Assembly (NCBI GenBank): GCA_964488355.1
Contig: CAZAUJ010000007.1
Span: 1 to 64,000, forward strand
DNA: 64,000 bases
From: Thermoanaerobaculum sp964488355
GTDB taxonomy: Bacteria; Acidobacteriota; Thermoanaerobaculia; Thermoanaerobaculales; Thermoanaerobaculaceae
Direction: 5' to 3'
Position 1 is the first letter of the stretch; each line of letters begins with the position of its first letter. The notes below the pieces were generated by a model. It did not search any database and was not told the DNA's origin. It saw only the letters and a list, made by a program, of their open reading frames with translations. The translations under genes were made by a program, and so were the position numbers. Below are positions 26,127-35,265 of the stretch, piece after piece.

Positions 26127-27779
26127 GTGCGGAAGCTGCTGGTGGAAGCGAAGAGCCGCAAGCAGGGCTACGGCCAACACTGGCAACAGGTACTTTCGCA
26201 GCTGGAAGCGGAAGAGGCGCAGCTGCGGCAAGGAGGCGGCTCGCAAGCGGCAGCTCGCCAGAAAGGCCAGGGTAAGCTGCTAGCTCGAGAGCGGTTGGAG
26301 CTGCTCCTGGACCCTGGCACGCCCTTTTTGGAGCTGGGCCTGTGGGCCGGGTGGGGCATGTACGAGGCCTGGGGGGGTGCTCCCGCGGGCGGGGTGGTGA
26401 CCGGAATCGGTACCGTCTCCGGCCGGCGTTGCGTGATCGTGGCCAACGACGCCACCGTCAAGGCCGGGGCTTGGTTCCCCGTCACCTGCAAGAAGATCCT
26501 GCGAGCGCAGGAAATAGCTTTGCAAAACCGTTTGCCCATCGTCTATGTGGTGGATTCGGCTGGCGTTTTTCTGCCTTTACAGGAGGAGATTTTTCCGGAC
26601 AAGGAGCACTTTGGCCGCGTTTTCTACAACAACGCCCGCCTTTCTGCTGCCGGCATTTACCAAATCGCCGCCATCATGGGGCCTTGTGTGGCCGGGGGCG
26701 CCTACCTCCCCATCATGTCCGACGAGGCGCTGATCGTGGAAGGTACCGGCTCCATTTTTCTTGCCGGCCCCGCGCTAGTGCGCGCGGCCATTGGCGAGGC
26801 GGTGGACAGCGAGAGCCTGGGGGGTGCGGAGGTGCAGACCGACATTTCTATGGTGGTGGACGACCGCTTCCCCGACGATGCTTCCTGCTTGGCCGCCATT
26901 CGCTCGCGCTTGAGCCGGCTGGCCCGGCCTACCTTGGCCCCCCTGGACCGCGCCGAACAGCGCGAGCCCGCGGTGGACCCGGAAGGCATCCTCGAGGTTT
27001 TGCCCCCTGACCGTTCCAAGCCCTACGACACCTACGCCTTGCTCGCCCACCTTTTGGACGGTTCGGAGTTCGAGGAGTACAAGGCTACCTCCGGCCGCAC
27101 GCTGGTGTGTGGGGAGGGGCGCATTGGCGGCTGGCCGGTGGGCATAGTGGCCAACCAGCGGGCGGTGGTAGCCCGGCGCCGGGGCCTTTCGCCCAGCGAG
27201 CAGGAAATGCAAATTGGCGGGGTGATTTACGCCGACGCCGCTGACAAGGCCGCCCGTTTCGTGGAGCTGATGAACCAAAAGGGCATCCCCTTGCTCTTTC
27301 TCCAGGACGTGACCGGTTTCATGGTGGGTAGCCGCGCCGAGCGGGAAGGCATCATTAAGGACGGGGCCAAGCTGGTGCACGTGGTGGCCAACAGCACTGT
27401 GGCCAAGATCACCATCATCGTGGGCAACTCCTTTGGCGCGGGCAACTACGCCCTGTGCGGCAAGGCTTACGACCCCCAGTTCATCTTTGCCTGGCCCTCG
27501 GCGCGTATTGCCGTCATGGGTGGGGAGCAGGCGGCTCAGACGCTTCTGCAACTTCAGGTGGGCAAGCGCCAGCTTTCCCGTGAGGAAAAGGAGCAGCTGC
27601 TGCAGGACATTAAAAGCCGCTACGAGGCCACCATGGACCCGCGCTTTGCCGCCGCGCGGTTATGGGTGGACGGCATCTTGGACCCTCGCCGCACTCGTGA
27701 GGTGGTGGCCTTCTGCTTGGAGGCTTGTGCCCACCGCGGCAGCTTTTCCGCCTACCGCTGGGGCGTGCTGCAAACCTAA
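26127..27779 (+). CDS. acyl-CoA carboxylase beta (carboxyltransferase) subunit
   Basis: A 550-aa protein with the two crotonase-fold halves of biotin-dependent carboxyltransferases: VVDSAGVFLPLQEEIFPDK and AIMGPCVAGGAYLPIMSDE in the N half; FLQDVTGFMVGSRAEREGI, GNSFGAGNYALCGKAYDPQF and FAWPSARIAVMGGEQAAQ in the C half. The closest named types are methylcrotonoyl-CoA and related branched acyl-CoA carboxylases. GTG start at 26127 behind GGGAGGG. No biotin carboxylase or biotin carrier gene is in this window, so its alpha partner must be elsewhere. Confidence 0.9.
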   Translation: MRKLLVEAKSRKQGYGQHWQQVLSQLEAEEAQLRQGGGSQAAARQKGQGKLLARERLELLLDPGTPFLELGLWAGWGMYEAWGGAPAGGVVTGIGTVSGRRCVIVANDATVKAGAWFPVTCKKILRAQEIALQNRLPIVYVVDSAGVFLPLQEEIFPDKEHFGRVFYNNARLSAAGIYQIAAIMGPCVAGGAYLPIMSDEALIVEGTGSIFLAGPALVRAAIGEAVDSESLGGAEVQTDISMVVDDRFPDDASCLAAIRSRLSRLARPTLAPLDRAEQREPAVDPEGILEVLPPDRSKPYDTYALLAHLLDGSEFEEYKATSGRTLVCGEGRIGGWPVGIVANQRAVVARRRGLSPSEQEMQIGGVIYADAADKAARFVELMNQKGIPLLFLQDVTGFMVGSRAEREGIIKDGAKLVHVVANSTVAKITIIVGNSFGAGNYALCGKAYDPQFIFAWPSARIAVMGGEQAAQTLLQLQVGKRQLSREEKEQLLQDIKSRYEATMDPRFAAARLWVDGILDPRRTREVVAFCLEACAHRGSFSAYRWGVLQT

Positions 27780-27791
27780 GCTGGGCAGGCC

Positions 27792-28448
27792 TCAGTCCTC
27801 CTGCAGGCGCACGGTGACATCACCAACGCCGGTGGTCACAACCACCTGCGCCTGGCCGGGGCCTTGACCCTGGTAGCTTTCCGAAACGAAGCCGTGGCCG
27901 CGGGCCCTGCCCTCCGGCGTACGCACGCTGATGCTGCCCACGCCAGTGACCAGGCGCAGGCTGCCCACCTGGGGCCAGTGGCCGCGTATGTCCACATCGC
28001 CCACCCCGGCTTCCGCTTTGAGTGCACTACCAAAGCCTGCCACCGTCACGTCACCCACACCCACCCGCAAGGTCAGCTCCGCCTCCATGCCGCGGACGGA
28101 CACGTCTCCCACGCCGGCTGTGACCTTGAGTCGGCATCCCTTGGGCACGCGCAGTTGCCAATCCTCCTCCACGGCCCTGCCGCCGGGCGGGCGCCCGGAC
28201 AGGGACAGCTGCAGTGTGCGGCCACGGCGCCGCGCCTGCACCTCCAGCTTTTCCAGCTGCCAGCGCTTGCCCGTGGCCACCACCTGGGCTTCGATGTGCT
28301 GGTTTTCGCTGCCGGTGACGGTCACGTCGCCCGCCACCACCTCCACTTCCACCGCCTCAAGGTCCTCCGCCGGTTGCGAAAAGGAAAGGGCACGCTCGGC
28401 CGCGCTGGCCGAGGCGGTGATGAGCAGCAAGCTCCAGGCCCACCTCAT
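27792..28448 (-). CDS. secreted DUF4097-like beta-helix protein
   Basis: The 218-aa product has a signal peptide (MRWAWSLLLITASASA) and an all-beta body built from short repeats: GVGDVSVRG, GVGDVTVAG, GVGDVDIRG, GVGSISVRT and GVGDVTVRL at about 16-24 residue spacing. This is the DUF4097/putative adhesin beta-helix pattern. No catalytic site. Role unknown; members are often near envelope sensors. It is divergent from a hybrid histidine kinase with 61 bases between the starts, so the two may be co-regulated. Confidence 0.75.
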   Translation of the reverse strand: MRWAWSLLLITASASAAERALSFSQPAEDLEAVEVEVVAGDVTVTGSENQHIEAQVVATGKRWQLEKLEVQARRRGRTLQLSLSGRPPGGRAVEEDWQLRVPKGCRLKVTAGVGDVSVRGMEAELTLRVGVGDVTVAGFGSALKAEAGVGDVDIRGHWPQVGSLRLVTGVGSISVRTPEGRARGHGFVSESYQGQGPGQAQVVVTTGVGDVTVRLQED

Positions 28449-28509
28449 GGCATCCTCCCAAGCCTTAAACGCGCAGGCCGAAGCGCGGGTTCGCGGTGTA
28501 CCATGGGCT

Positions 28510-31053
28510 GTGGCCTCAAGCGCCTTCGCCGCCAAAAGGACCGTGCTGCTGGTGGCTTTGGCCTGCCAGCTGTTGGTGCTGCTGGGCGCCCTCTTCGGCT
28601 ACTGGCAAAGCACCCGCTACGTGGAGTTTAGCCTCCAGCGCAGCGTGGAACACGCGGCGGCGCAGGCGTTGGCCCAGTGGTCGGTGCAGTTGCGGCTGCT
28701 ATCCGAGCCGCTGGCCGGGCAGGAGGCGGACCGCGCCCACCTGCTGCCCATCCCCACCTTGGCGGACGCGCAGCTGCAGGCGCCGGAAAAACTGCCGCCA
28801 GGGCCAGCGAGGGCCTTGCCCGGGGCAGACGCCCTTTGGGTTGGGTGGCCGGCAGGCTTGTCCGGGGGGCTTTCGGGCGTGGCGTCCGTACGCGCCTTGC
28901 CCTCCTGCCGGCGCTGTCACCCCAGCTTCCAACCCGGCCAGGTGGTGGGCAGCTTGCGCTTCCGCGTGCCGACCCCCTTCCTCAGCAAACTGCTGGCAGC
29001 GCGGCGGCTGAACCTGCTGGCGCTGGTAAGCGCGGTGACGCTGGCGGCTTCGGCCGCCCTTTGGACAGTTACCAGCTTGGCACTTCGCCGCCGGCGGCGC
29101 CTGCAGGCGGAGGCGGAGGCCGCTCGCCAGGCCTTGGAAGCCTCGGAGGCTCGTTACCGCCTGCTGGTGGAGCACAGCTTGGTGGGCGTGTACCTCATCC
29201 AGGAGGACCGTTTCCTTTACTGCAACCCGCGCATGGCGGAAATGTTCGGCTACACCCCCGAGGAGGTGGTGAGGGAAAAGCGTGTGGGGGAGCTGGTGGC
29301 CCCGGAAGACCGCCTGCTGGTAGCGGAAAACCTGCGCAAGCGCTTTGCCGGCGAGGTGCAGGCCGTACGCTACCGCTTTACCGCCGTGAAGAAGGACGGC
29401 ACGCGTTTTCCTGTGGAGGTGTTCGGTGCCCGCACGCTGTTGCCCTCGGGCCCGGCGGTGCTGGGCATGATCGTGGACAACTCTGCTGTGCAATGGGCTC
29501 AGCAGCTTTTGGAAACTGCCTACCGCGCGGCGGTGGCGCTGCCAGGGGAGGCCATTTTTCCGCAGGCAGCGCAGGCTCTCGCGGCGCTGCTGCAAATGCC
29601 GGCTGTGTTTGTCAGCCGGGTGGAAGGAGACACGCTCGCCGTGTTGGGTTCCTACGGCACCCTTCTGCACGCGCAGTTGCCACTTTTGGGCACGCCCTGC
29701 CAGCAGGTGGTGGCGGGTAAGCGGCCGGTGGAGATATCGCAGGGCACGCAAGTTTCGTACCAGGGACCGCCTTTCGTGCCCTTTGACCCGCAAAGCTACT
29801 TTGGCTACCCGCTGCTGGACCGGCAAGGGCAGGTGCTGGGGGTACTAGCGGCGGTGGATGTCCGTCCTCGCCAGCTGGAGGAGGTGGAGAGGCGGGTGCT
29901 GGAAATTTACGCCGTGCGCCTGGCGCGGGAGCTGGAAGAGCAAGCTTTATTGCAGCAGCAAAGGGAACTGGAGCAGCGCCTGGCAGCAAGCGAAAAGCTA
30001 GCCGCTTTGGGGGAGCTGGCCAGCGGCGTGGCCCACGATTTCAACAACGTGTTGGCCGGCATCCTAGCGGAAGCGGAGGTGCTGGCGCGGCAGCTGCCAG
30101 CGAGCCAGCAGGAGCAGGCTCAGCGCATCGTCCAGCTGGCGCAGCGAGGGGGAGAGGTGGTGCGCCGTATCCTGGCCCTTGCCCGTCCCCAAACCCCCGC
30201 CGAGCAGCTGGTGTCGGTGGAGCGGCTGGTGGCCGAGGCGGTAACGCTGGCGCAGCGCAGCTTTGGGCCCAAGCTGGCCATCCTCACGCAGGTGGAGCCG
30301 GGGCTGTTCGTCGGCGGGGATGCGGGCAACCTGCAGCAGGTGCTGCTTAACCTGCTCACCAACGCCCGCGACGCCATGCCCGAGGGTGGCAGCGTGCGGG
30401 TGCGGGCCCGCCGCCATGAGCAGCACGTGCTGCTGCAGGTGGAGGACGAGGGGGTGGGCATCCCGCCGGAGATGCTGCCCCGCGTGTTTGAGCCCTTCTT
30501 TACCACCAAGCCCCGTGGGCAGGGCACGGGCCTGGGGCTGACCACCGCCTTTCGCACGGTGGAAGCCCACGGAGGGCGCTTGGAGATTGCCTCCACCCCG
30601 GGCCAGGGGACCTGCGTGAGCGTGCTGCTGCCGGCCGCGGCACCGCCCATCGCCGGGGTGGACGTGCCCACTCCGCCGAGGGTAGGGATCCAGGCTCGGG
30701 TACTGCTGGTGGACGATGAGCCAGCCATCCTCGCGGCCCTTTCCAACTTGCTCGAGCAGGAAGGGTTCCAGGTGGCTGCCTTTCCCACCGCGGAGGAGGC
30801 CTGGGCCTGGGCGCAACGCGCCCAGCTGGAGGCGGCGGTACTGGACGTGCTGTTGCCGGGTATGAGCGGGGTGGAGCTGGCGCTCAAGCTGCTGAGCCTG
30901 CACCCGCAGCTGGCCTTGGTGTTTTCCTCCGGCCACGGCGTGGCCCAGCTGCCGCCAGAGCTGGCAAGTCACCCCAAGTTGGCTTTCCAGCAAAAACCCT
31001 ACGCCGTGGCCGCCTTGGCACAGACCCTACACCAGCTTTTGGCTCGCCCTTAG
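28510..31053 (+). CDS. hybrid sensor histidine kinase with CxxCH heme motif, PAS, GAF and receiver domains
   Basis: The 847-aa protein has a membrane helix (about 10-33), an extracytoplasmic region with Cys133-Arg-Arg-Cys136-His137 (a c-type heme attachment motif), a second helix (about 166-193), a PAS domain (211-325, YRLLVEHSLVGVYLIQ), a GAF-like domain (345-480), the phospho-acceptor His509 in GVAHDFNN, an ATPase domain (N box NLLTNARDAMPEGG, then FEPFFTTKPRGQGTGLGL) and a C-terminal receiver with Asp779 (AAVLDVLLPGMSG). The sensor with one heme site resembles heme-binding periplasmic redox sensors. GTG 28510 is the chosen start; an ATG at 28447 is also in frame but overlaps the divergent gene. 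The output partner is not encoded nearby. Confidence 0.88.
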   Translation: MASSAFAAKRTVLLVALACQLLVLLGALFGYWQSTRYVEFSLQRSVEHAAAQALAQWSVQLRLLSEPLAGQEADRAHLLPIPTLADAQLQAPEKLPPGPARALPGADALWVGWPAGLSGGLSGVASVRALPSCRRCHPSFQPGQVVGSLRFRVPTPFLSKLLAARRLNLLALVSAVTLAASAALWTVTSLALRRRRRLQAEAEAARQALEASEARYRLLVEHSLVGVYLIQEDRFLYCNPRMAEMFGYTPEEVVREKRVGELVAPEDRLLVAENLRKRFAGEVQAVRYRFTAVKKDGTRFPVEVFGARTLLPSGPAVLGMIVDNSAVQWAQQLLETAYRAAVALPGEAIFPQAAQALAALLQMPAVFVSRVEGDTLAVLGSYGTLLHAQLPLLGTPCQQVVAGKRPVEISQGTQVSYQGPPFVPFDPQSYFGYPLLDRQGQVLGVLAAVDVRPRQLEEVERRVLEIYAVRLARELEEQALLQQQRELEQRLAASEKLAALGELASGVAHDFNNVLAGILAEAEVLARQLPASQQEQAQRIVQLAQRGGEVVRRILALARPQTPAEQLVSVERLVAEAVTLAQRSFGPKLAILTQVEPGLFVGGDAGNLQQVLLNLLTNARDAMPEGGSVRVRARRHEQHVLLQVEDEGVGIPPEMLPRVFEPFFTTKPRGQGTGLGLTTAFRTVEAHGGRLEIASTPGQGTCVSVLLPAAAPPIAGVDVPTPPRVGIQARVLLVDDEPAILAALSNLLEQEGFQVAAFPTAEEAWAWAQRAQLEAAVLDVLLPGMSGVELALKLLSLHPQLALVFSSGHGVAQLPPELASHPKLAFQQKPYAVAALAQTLHQLLARP

Positions 31054-31691
31054 GGCTCGGTCACGAAGGGGTTGCTGGCCCGCTCGGCGGCCACGGTGGT
31101 GGTCGGGCCGTGGCCGGGGTAAAGGACGGTGTGCCCAGGGAGCCGATAAACCACCTGTCGGATGCTGGCTTGCAAGGCTTCCCAGGAGCTGCCCCAAAGG
31201 TCGGTACGGCCCACGGAGCCGGCAAAGATCACATCTCCCACTACCGCCCAAGGCTGGCCGCGATCCTCACCCAGGAAGATTACGTGCCCGGGAGAGTGCC
31301 CCGGGCAGTGGCGCACCAGGAGCACCTCGCCCGCCAACGGCAGGCTCAAACCGTCAGCCAGATGGGCGTGGGCTTCCACCACCGGCGGGGGAGGAAAGCC
31401 GAAAAGCTGAGCTTGCATAGCCAGGTTTTCGTACAGCGGCAGGTCCTGCGGGTGCAACCACACGGGCGTGTCGGCAAAGGCCTCCAGCACCGCGGCCACC
31501 CCGTAGGCATGGTCCAGGTGAGCATGGGTCAGCAGCACCGCTGCCGGCTTCTTCCCGTGCCGCTGTAGCCACAGCACCACCTGCTCCGCATCGAAACCCG
31601 GGTCCACCACCCACACCTGGCTGCCCTCCTCGGGGCTCAGTACCAGGCAGTTTGCGGCAAAAGGTCCCAGGGTGAAGCTTGTGACCCTCAC
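31050..31691 (-). CDS. metallo-beta-lactamase-fold hydrolase (glyoxalase II-like)
   Basis: A 213-aa MBL-fold protein: LTHAHLDHAYGVAAV (HxHxDH), a His in RHCPGHSPGHVIF, Asp in VVGDVIFAGSVGR and the last His in VLYPGHGPTT. It matches the short glyoxalase II-like hydrolases; a thioester substrate is likely but unproven. GTG start 31691 overlaps the punA stop (GTGA), and its end overlaps the histidine kinase stop by four bases on the other strand. Confidence 0.88.
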   Translation of the reverse strand: MRVTSFTLGPFAANCLVLSPEEGSQVWVVDPGFDAEQVVLWLQRHGKKPAAVLLTHAHLDHAYGVAAVLEAFADTPVWLHPQDLPLYENLAMQAQLFGFPPPPVVEAHAHLADGLSLPLAGEVLLVRHCPGHSPGHVIFLGEDRGQPWAVVGDVIFAGSVGRTDLWGSSWEALQASIRQVVYRLPGHTVLYPGHGPTTTVAAERASNPFVTEP

Positions 31692-32521
31692 AAACCCAAC
31701 ACCTCGGCCAGCACCCGGGAAAGCAGTCGTCCCAGCTTTTCTCGCGCCTGTGCTCCCGCCTCCAGCACCTCTTCGTGGGTTAGGGGTCTTTGCGCCAGTC
31801 CAGCGGCGTAGTTGGTCACCAGGGAAAGCCCCAGCACGCGCAAGCCCATGTGACGGGCGGCAATCACCTCCTGTACCGTGGACATGCCCACCACCGTGCC
31901 GCCCAGCTGGCGCAGCATGCGCACCTCTGCTGGGGTTTCGAATGAGGGACCCAAAACGCCGGCGTAAACGCCCTCCAGGGCGGTAAAGCCTACCTCCTGC
32001 GCTGCCCGCAGCGCCAGCGCCCGTAGCGCCGGGTCGTAGGCGTCGGTCATGTCGGGGAATTGCGGCTCGCGCCAGGCGCCCCATGCACCCACCAAGGGGT
32101 TTGCGCCCTGCAGGTTAAGGTGGTCTGTGAGCACCACCAGTGAACCGGGGGCCACTTCCGGGCTCAAGGAGCCCGCAGCGTTGGTGAGGATGTAAGCGTG
32201 GGCGCCCAAGAGCCCGGCCAAGCGCGGGAGGGCAGCCACTTGGGCGGGACTGTAGCCCTGGTACAGGTGAAAGCGCCCGTTGAAGGCCAAGATGCCCTGA
32301 CCACCAGCTACCCACAGGGAAAGGGAGGGGGTGTGGCCCAAAAGCTCCTGCACGGGAAAAGGGAAGATCTGGCTGTAGGGCAAATCGCAGGCCTTCTCCG
32401 CCCCGTTGATGTGAACGTCAATGCCCGAGCCGGCCACCACTGCCACCGGGCTGGAAACCCCGGCAAGCTCTTGGCGCACCTTCTCGGCTGCCGCCTGCAA
32501 ATGGGAAGGTAAGAACTCCAT
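31688..32521 (-). CDS. punA: purine nucleoside phosphorylase
   Basis: A 277-aa trimeric-type PNP that splits purine nucleosides with phosphate for salvage. Family boxes: VVAGSGI, FNGRFHLYQGYSP, AYILTNAAGSLSP, PSFETPAEVRMLRQLG, VGMSTVQEVIAARHMGL and SLVTNYAAG with the base-binding Asn. The phosphate loop reads GSGI where many members have GSGLG. The ATG at 32521 is chosen; the frame remains open upstream without PNP similarity. It is divergent from lysS. Confidence 0.92.
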   Translation of the reverse strand: MEFLPSHLQAAAEKVRQELAGVSSPVAVVAGSGIDVHINGAEKACDLPYSQIFPFPVQELLGHTPSLSLWVAGGQGILAFNGRFHLYQGYSPAQVAALPRLAGLLGAHAYILTNAAGSLSPEVAPGSLVVLTDHLNLQGANPLVGAWGAWREPQFPDMTDAYDPALRALALRAAQEVGFTALEGVYAGVLGPSFETPAEVRMLRQLGGTVVGMSTVQEVIAARHMGLRVLGLSLVTNYAAGLAQRPLTHEEVLEAGAQAREKLGRLLSRVLAEVLGL

Positions 32522-32563
32522 AGGCCCCAAAGCATAGCCGAAAAATGCGCCTTTTGCCCCCGT

Positions 32564-32572
32564 TGGTAAAAT
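32564..32572 (+). promoter_or_regulatory. extended -10 promoter of lysS
   Basis: TGGTAAAAT (TGn plus TAAAAT) lies 37 bases before the lysS GTG in the 87-base divergent gap to punA. Confidence 0.45.
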
Positions 32573-32608
32573 CATTCCCTTCGCGCCTGGCGCGGAGGGG
32601 AGGCAGCA

Positions 32609-34075
32609 GTGGAACCAGTGGAGATCCTGCGCGCGCACCGTCGCGCCAAGCTGGAAAAGCTGCGCCAGCTGGGTTTGGACCCTTTCCCGGCCCGTTTTCC
32701 GATGGATGGGCGGGTGAGCGAGATTGCCGCTCGCTATGCCGCCTCTGATGCGGAGCAGCTGGAAAAGGAGAAACCGCGCGTGCGGGTGGGCGGCCGGGTA
32801 ACGGCGGTGCGCCGCCATGGCAAGGCGGCTTTCTTCGATCTTTCCGATGGCGACGGGCGCCTGCAGGCCTACCTGCGTCAGGACCTAGTAGGGGCGGAGA
32901 CCTTCCAGCTGCTGGACGTCCTCGACCTGGGTGACTACTGGGGGGTAGAAGGGGAGCTTTTCCGCACGCGCACCGGGGAGCTTTCGGTGCGGGTGGAGCG
33001 GCTTTCGGTGCTGGCCAAGGCCTTGGCCCCTTGGCCGGAGAAGTGGCACGGCTTGACCGACCGAGAGCAGCGGGCGCGCCAGCGCTACCTGGATCTCTTC
33101 ACCAACCCCGATTCCCGCAAGATTTTTCTTCGGCGCACGGCCCTCATCCGCGAGGTGCGGGCTTTCTTGGACGAGCAGGGTTTCTTGGAGGTGGAAACGC
33201 CCATGATGCATCCCATCCCGGGGGGTGCCACTGCTCGGCCCTTCGTCACGCACCACAACGCCTTGGACTTGACGCTCTACCTGCGTATTGCCCCCGAGCT
33301 GTACCTCAAGCGCTTGGTGGTAGGCGGGTTGGAAAAGGTTTACGAGATCAACCGCAACTTCCGTAACGAGGGCATCTCCACCCAGCACAACCCTGAGTTC
33401 ACCATGCTGGAGTTTTACTGGGCTTACGCTTCTTACCAGGACCTCATGGAGCTGACAGAAGTCCTGCTGGTGCGCTTGGCCGAGCGGGTGCTGGGCGGGA
33501 CCCAGCTCACCTGGGCTGACACCACCATCTCCTTGGATCGCCCCTTCCGGCGCTTGAGCATGCGCGAGGCGGTGCTGAGCCACTCCCCGCTGAGCGAAGC
33601 GGATCTGGCAGACCCCCGGCGCCTGCGCCAAGCGGCGGTGCGGGCTGGTGTGGAGGGGGTGGAGGGCATGAGCGATGGCAAGGTACTGGCGGAGCTGTTT
33701 GAAAGGCTGGCCGAACCGCATCTAATCCAACCCACCTTCATCACCGATTTCCCCACCGACATTTCGCCCCTAGCCAAGCGCAAGCCGGACAATCCCGAGC
33801 TCACCGAGCGCTTCGAGCTTTACATCGGTGGCATGGAAGTGGCCAACGCCTTCTCCGAGCTCAACGACCCTGACGACCAGCGTCGGCGATTCGAGGAGCA
33901 GGTGCGCCGCGGCGGCGGCGTGGTGGACGAGGATTTTTTGCTGGCGCTAGAGCACGGCATGCCGCCCACTGCCGGTGAGGGCATCGGCATCGACCGGCTG
34001 GTCATGCTTTTCACCAATAGCCGCTCCATCCGCGACGTGATTCTCTTCCCCCTGCTGCGACCCAGGGAAGCGTAA
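32609..34075 (+). CDS. lysS: lysyl-tRNA synthetase, class II
   Basis: A 488-aa class II enzyme with the OB-fold anticodon-binding domain (VRVGGRVTAVRRHGKAAFFD) and the catalytic motifs: motif 1 GFLEVETPMMHPIPGG, motif 2 NFRNEGISTQHNPEFTMLEFY and motif 3 GEGIGIDRLVMLF. It charges tRNA-Lys in the cytoplasm. The GTG at 32609 follows GGGGAGG at seven bases. It opens a plus-strand run into the lipoprotein-export genes. Confidence 0.97.
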   Translation: MEPVEILRAHRRAKLEKLRQLGLDPFPARFPMDGRVSEIAARYAASDAEQLEKEKPRVRVGGRVTAVRRHGKAAFFDLSDGDGRLQAYLRQDLVGAETFQLLDVLDLGDYWGVEGELFRTRTGELSVRVERLSVLAKALAPWPEKWHGLTDREQRARQRYLDLFTNPDSRKIFLRRTALIREVRAFLDEQGFLEVETPMMHPIPGGATARPFVTHHNALDLTLYLRIAPELYLKRLVVGGLEKVYEINRNFRNEGISTQHNPEFTMLEFYWAYASYQDLMELTEVLLVRLAERVLGGTQLTWADTTISLDRPFRRLSMREAVLSHSPLSEADLADPRRLRQAAVRAGVEGVEGMSDGKVLAELFERLAEPHLIQPTFITDFPTDISPLAKRKPDNPELTERFELYIGGMEVANAFSELNDPDDQRRRFEEQVRRGGGVVDEDFLLALEHGMPPTAGEGIGIDRLVMLFTNSRSIRDVILFPLLRPREA

Positions 34076-34128
34076 AAAGGCTGCGTTCGCCAACCGGCAC
34101 GACGTTGGCCCGTGCTAGGCTTTTTGCC

Positions 34129-35265
34129 GTGCGGGCCTTGGCCTTTATCATTGGGCGCTATCTTCTGGGCCTTTCCCGCCGCACCCACGTGGCGGTGGTG
34201 AGCGCCATTTCCTTCGTTGCCCTTAGCCTGGGGGCCATGGCGTTGGTGCTCACGTTGGCTTTGCTGGAGGGCTTCCAGGCGACCATCCGGCGGGAGCTGG
34301 CCACCAGTGGTCCCCATGCCCTCTTGTTGCCCACCGAGGGCGAGAAGCTACCCTCCGGCCCGTGGCTTGAGGAGTTGGCCGCCCGCCACCCTGCGCTTCG
34401 CTTTCGCAAGCTGGAGCAGGCCAGCGGCTGGGTGGTGCATTTGGGTGAGGCGGTGCCGGTAGTTTTTGAGGTGGTGCCGGGGCTTTCCCAGGTGGAGGCG
34501 GATCGGGTGGTGGCGGCAAAAGCTGCCTTGGGCGCAGGCGCTGAGGTAACGCTGGTGTCGCCCACACCGTTGCTCTCGCCTCTGGGGCCCGTACCGCGCC
34601 AAGCCAGGGTGAGGGTGGCACGGGTGGTGAGCGCGCCCGCTAGGGCGGAAAAAGGCACGCTGCACCTGCCGGAGACTCTGGGCCGAGAGCTCTTGCCCCA
34701 AGGCGGACGCGAACAGGTGCAGGTCTTCTGTATCCCGCCCCGGGACCCGCAGGAGAGCACTGCGGCCCTGGGCCACCTGCCCGCGGGGGTGCGGCTGGTG
34801 CCCTTCGGCCAGCTGCATCGGCCCCTGCTGGCCGCCTTGGCCTTGGAAAAGCTGCTCATCGGCTTGGCCGTATCCCTCATCCTGCTGGTGGCCAGCCTCA
34901 ACTTGCTGTGTAACCTGACGATGTTGGCAGCGGAAAAACGCACAGACACCGCCATCCTCCAGGCCATGGGTTGGCCACCTTCGGCGGTGGGCCGGCTGTT
35001 TCGCGGGCTAGGCTTGGCCATCGGCCTTGTAGCTGGCCTGGCAGGAACGGGCTTTGGGTGGCTGGCCGCCACGATCCTGGACCGAACCCAAGCCATCCCT
35101 TTGCCGCGCGGGGTATTTGCCGTAAGCCACCTGCCTTTCGTGGTTACGCCACCCAGCCTGCTGTCGGTCTTGGCTGGTTCGCTGGTGGCCGCCTACCTGG
35201 CCTCGTTGGTGCCAGCGCGGGCAGCGGCGCACCAGCCGCTTTTGGAGGGGTTGCGCGGTGAGTGA
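34129..35265 (+). CDS. lolE: lipoprotein-releasing ABC permease LolC/LolE
   Basis: The roughly 378-aa protein has one N-terminal membrane helix (VAVVSAISFVALSLGAMALV), a large periplasmic MacB-like core (about 50-245) and three C-terminal helices with LTMLAAEKRTDTAILQAMGW, the FtsX/LolCE cytoplasmic coupling segment. With LolD it extracts lipoproteins from the inner membrane. The start is uncertain: GTG 34129 gives RALAFIIGRYLLGLSRRT, while TTG 34105 adds eight residues; neither has a clear ribosome site. The coding end overlaps lolD by eight bases. Only one permease gene is present, so it may act as a homodimer. Confidence 0.88.
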   Translation: MRALAFIIGRYLLGLSRRTHVAVVSAISFVALSLGAMALVLTLALLEGFQATIRRELATSGPHALLLPTEGEKLPSGPWLEELAARHPALRFRKLEQASGWVVHLGEAVPVVFEVVPGLSQVEADRVVAAKAALGAGAEVTLVSPTPLLSPLGPVPRQARVRVARVVSAPARAEKGTLHLPETLGRELLPQGGREQVQVFCIPPRDPQESTAALGHLPAGVRLVPFGQLHRPLLAALALEKLLIGLAVSLILLVASLNLLCNLTMLAAEKRTDTAILQAMGWPPSAVGRLFRGLGLAIGLVAGLAGTGFGWLAATILDRTQAIPLPRGVFAVSHLPFVVTPPSLLSVLAGSLVAAYLASLVPARAAAHQPLLEGLRGE

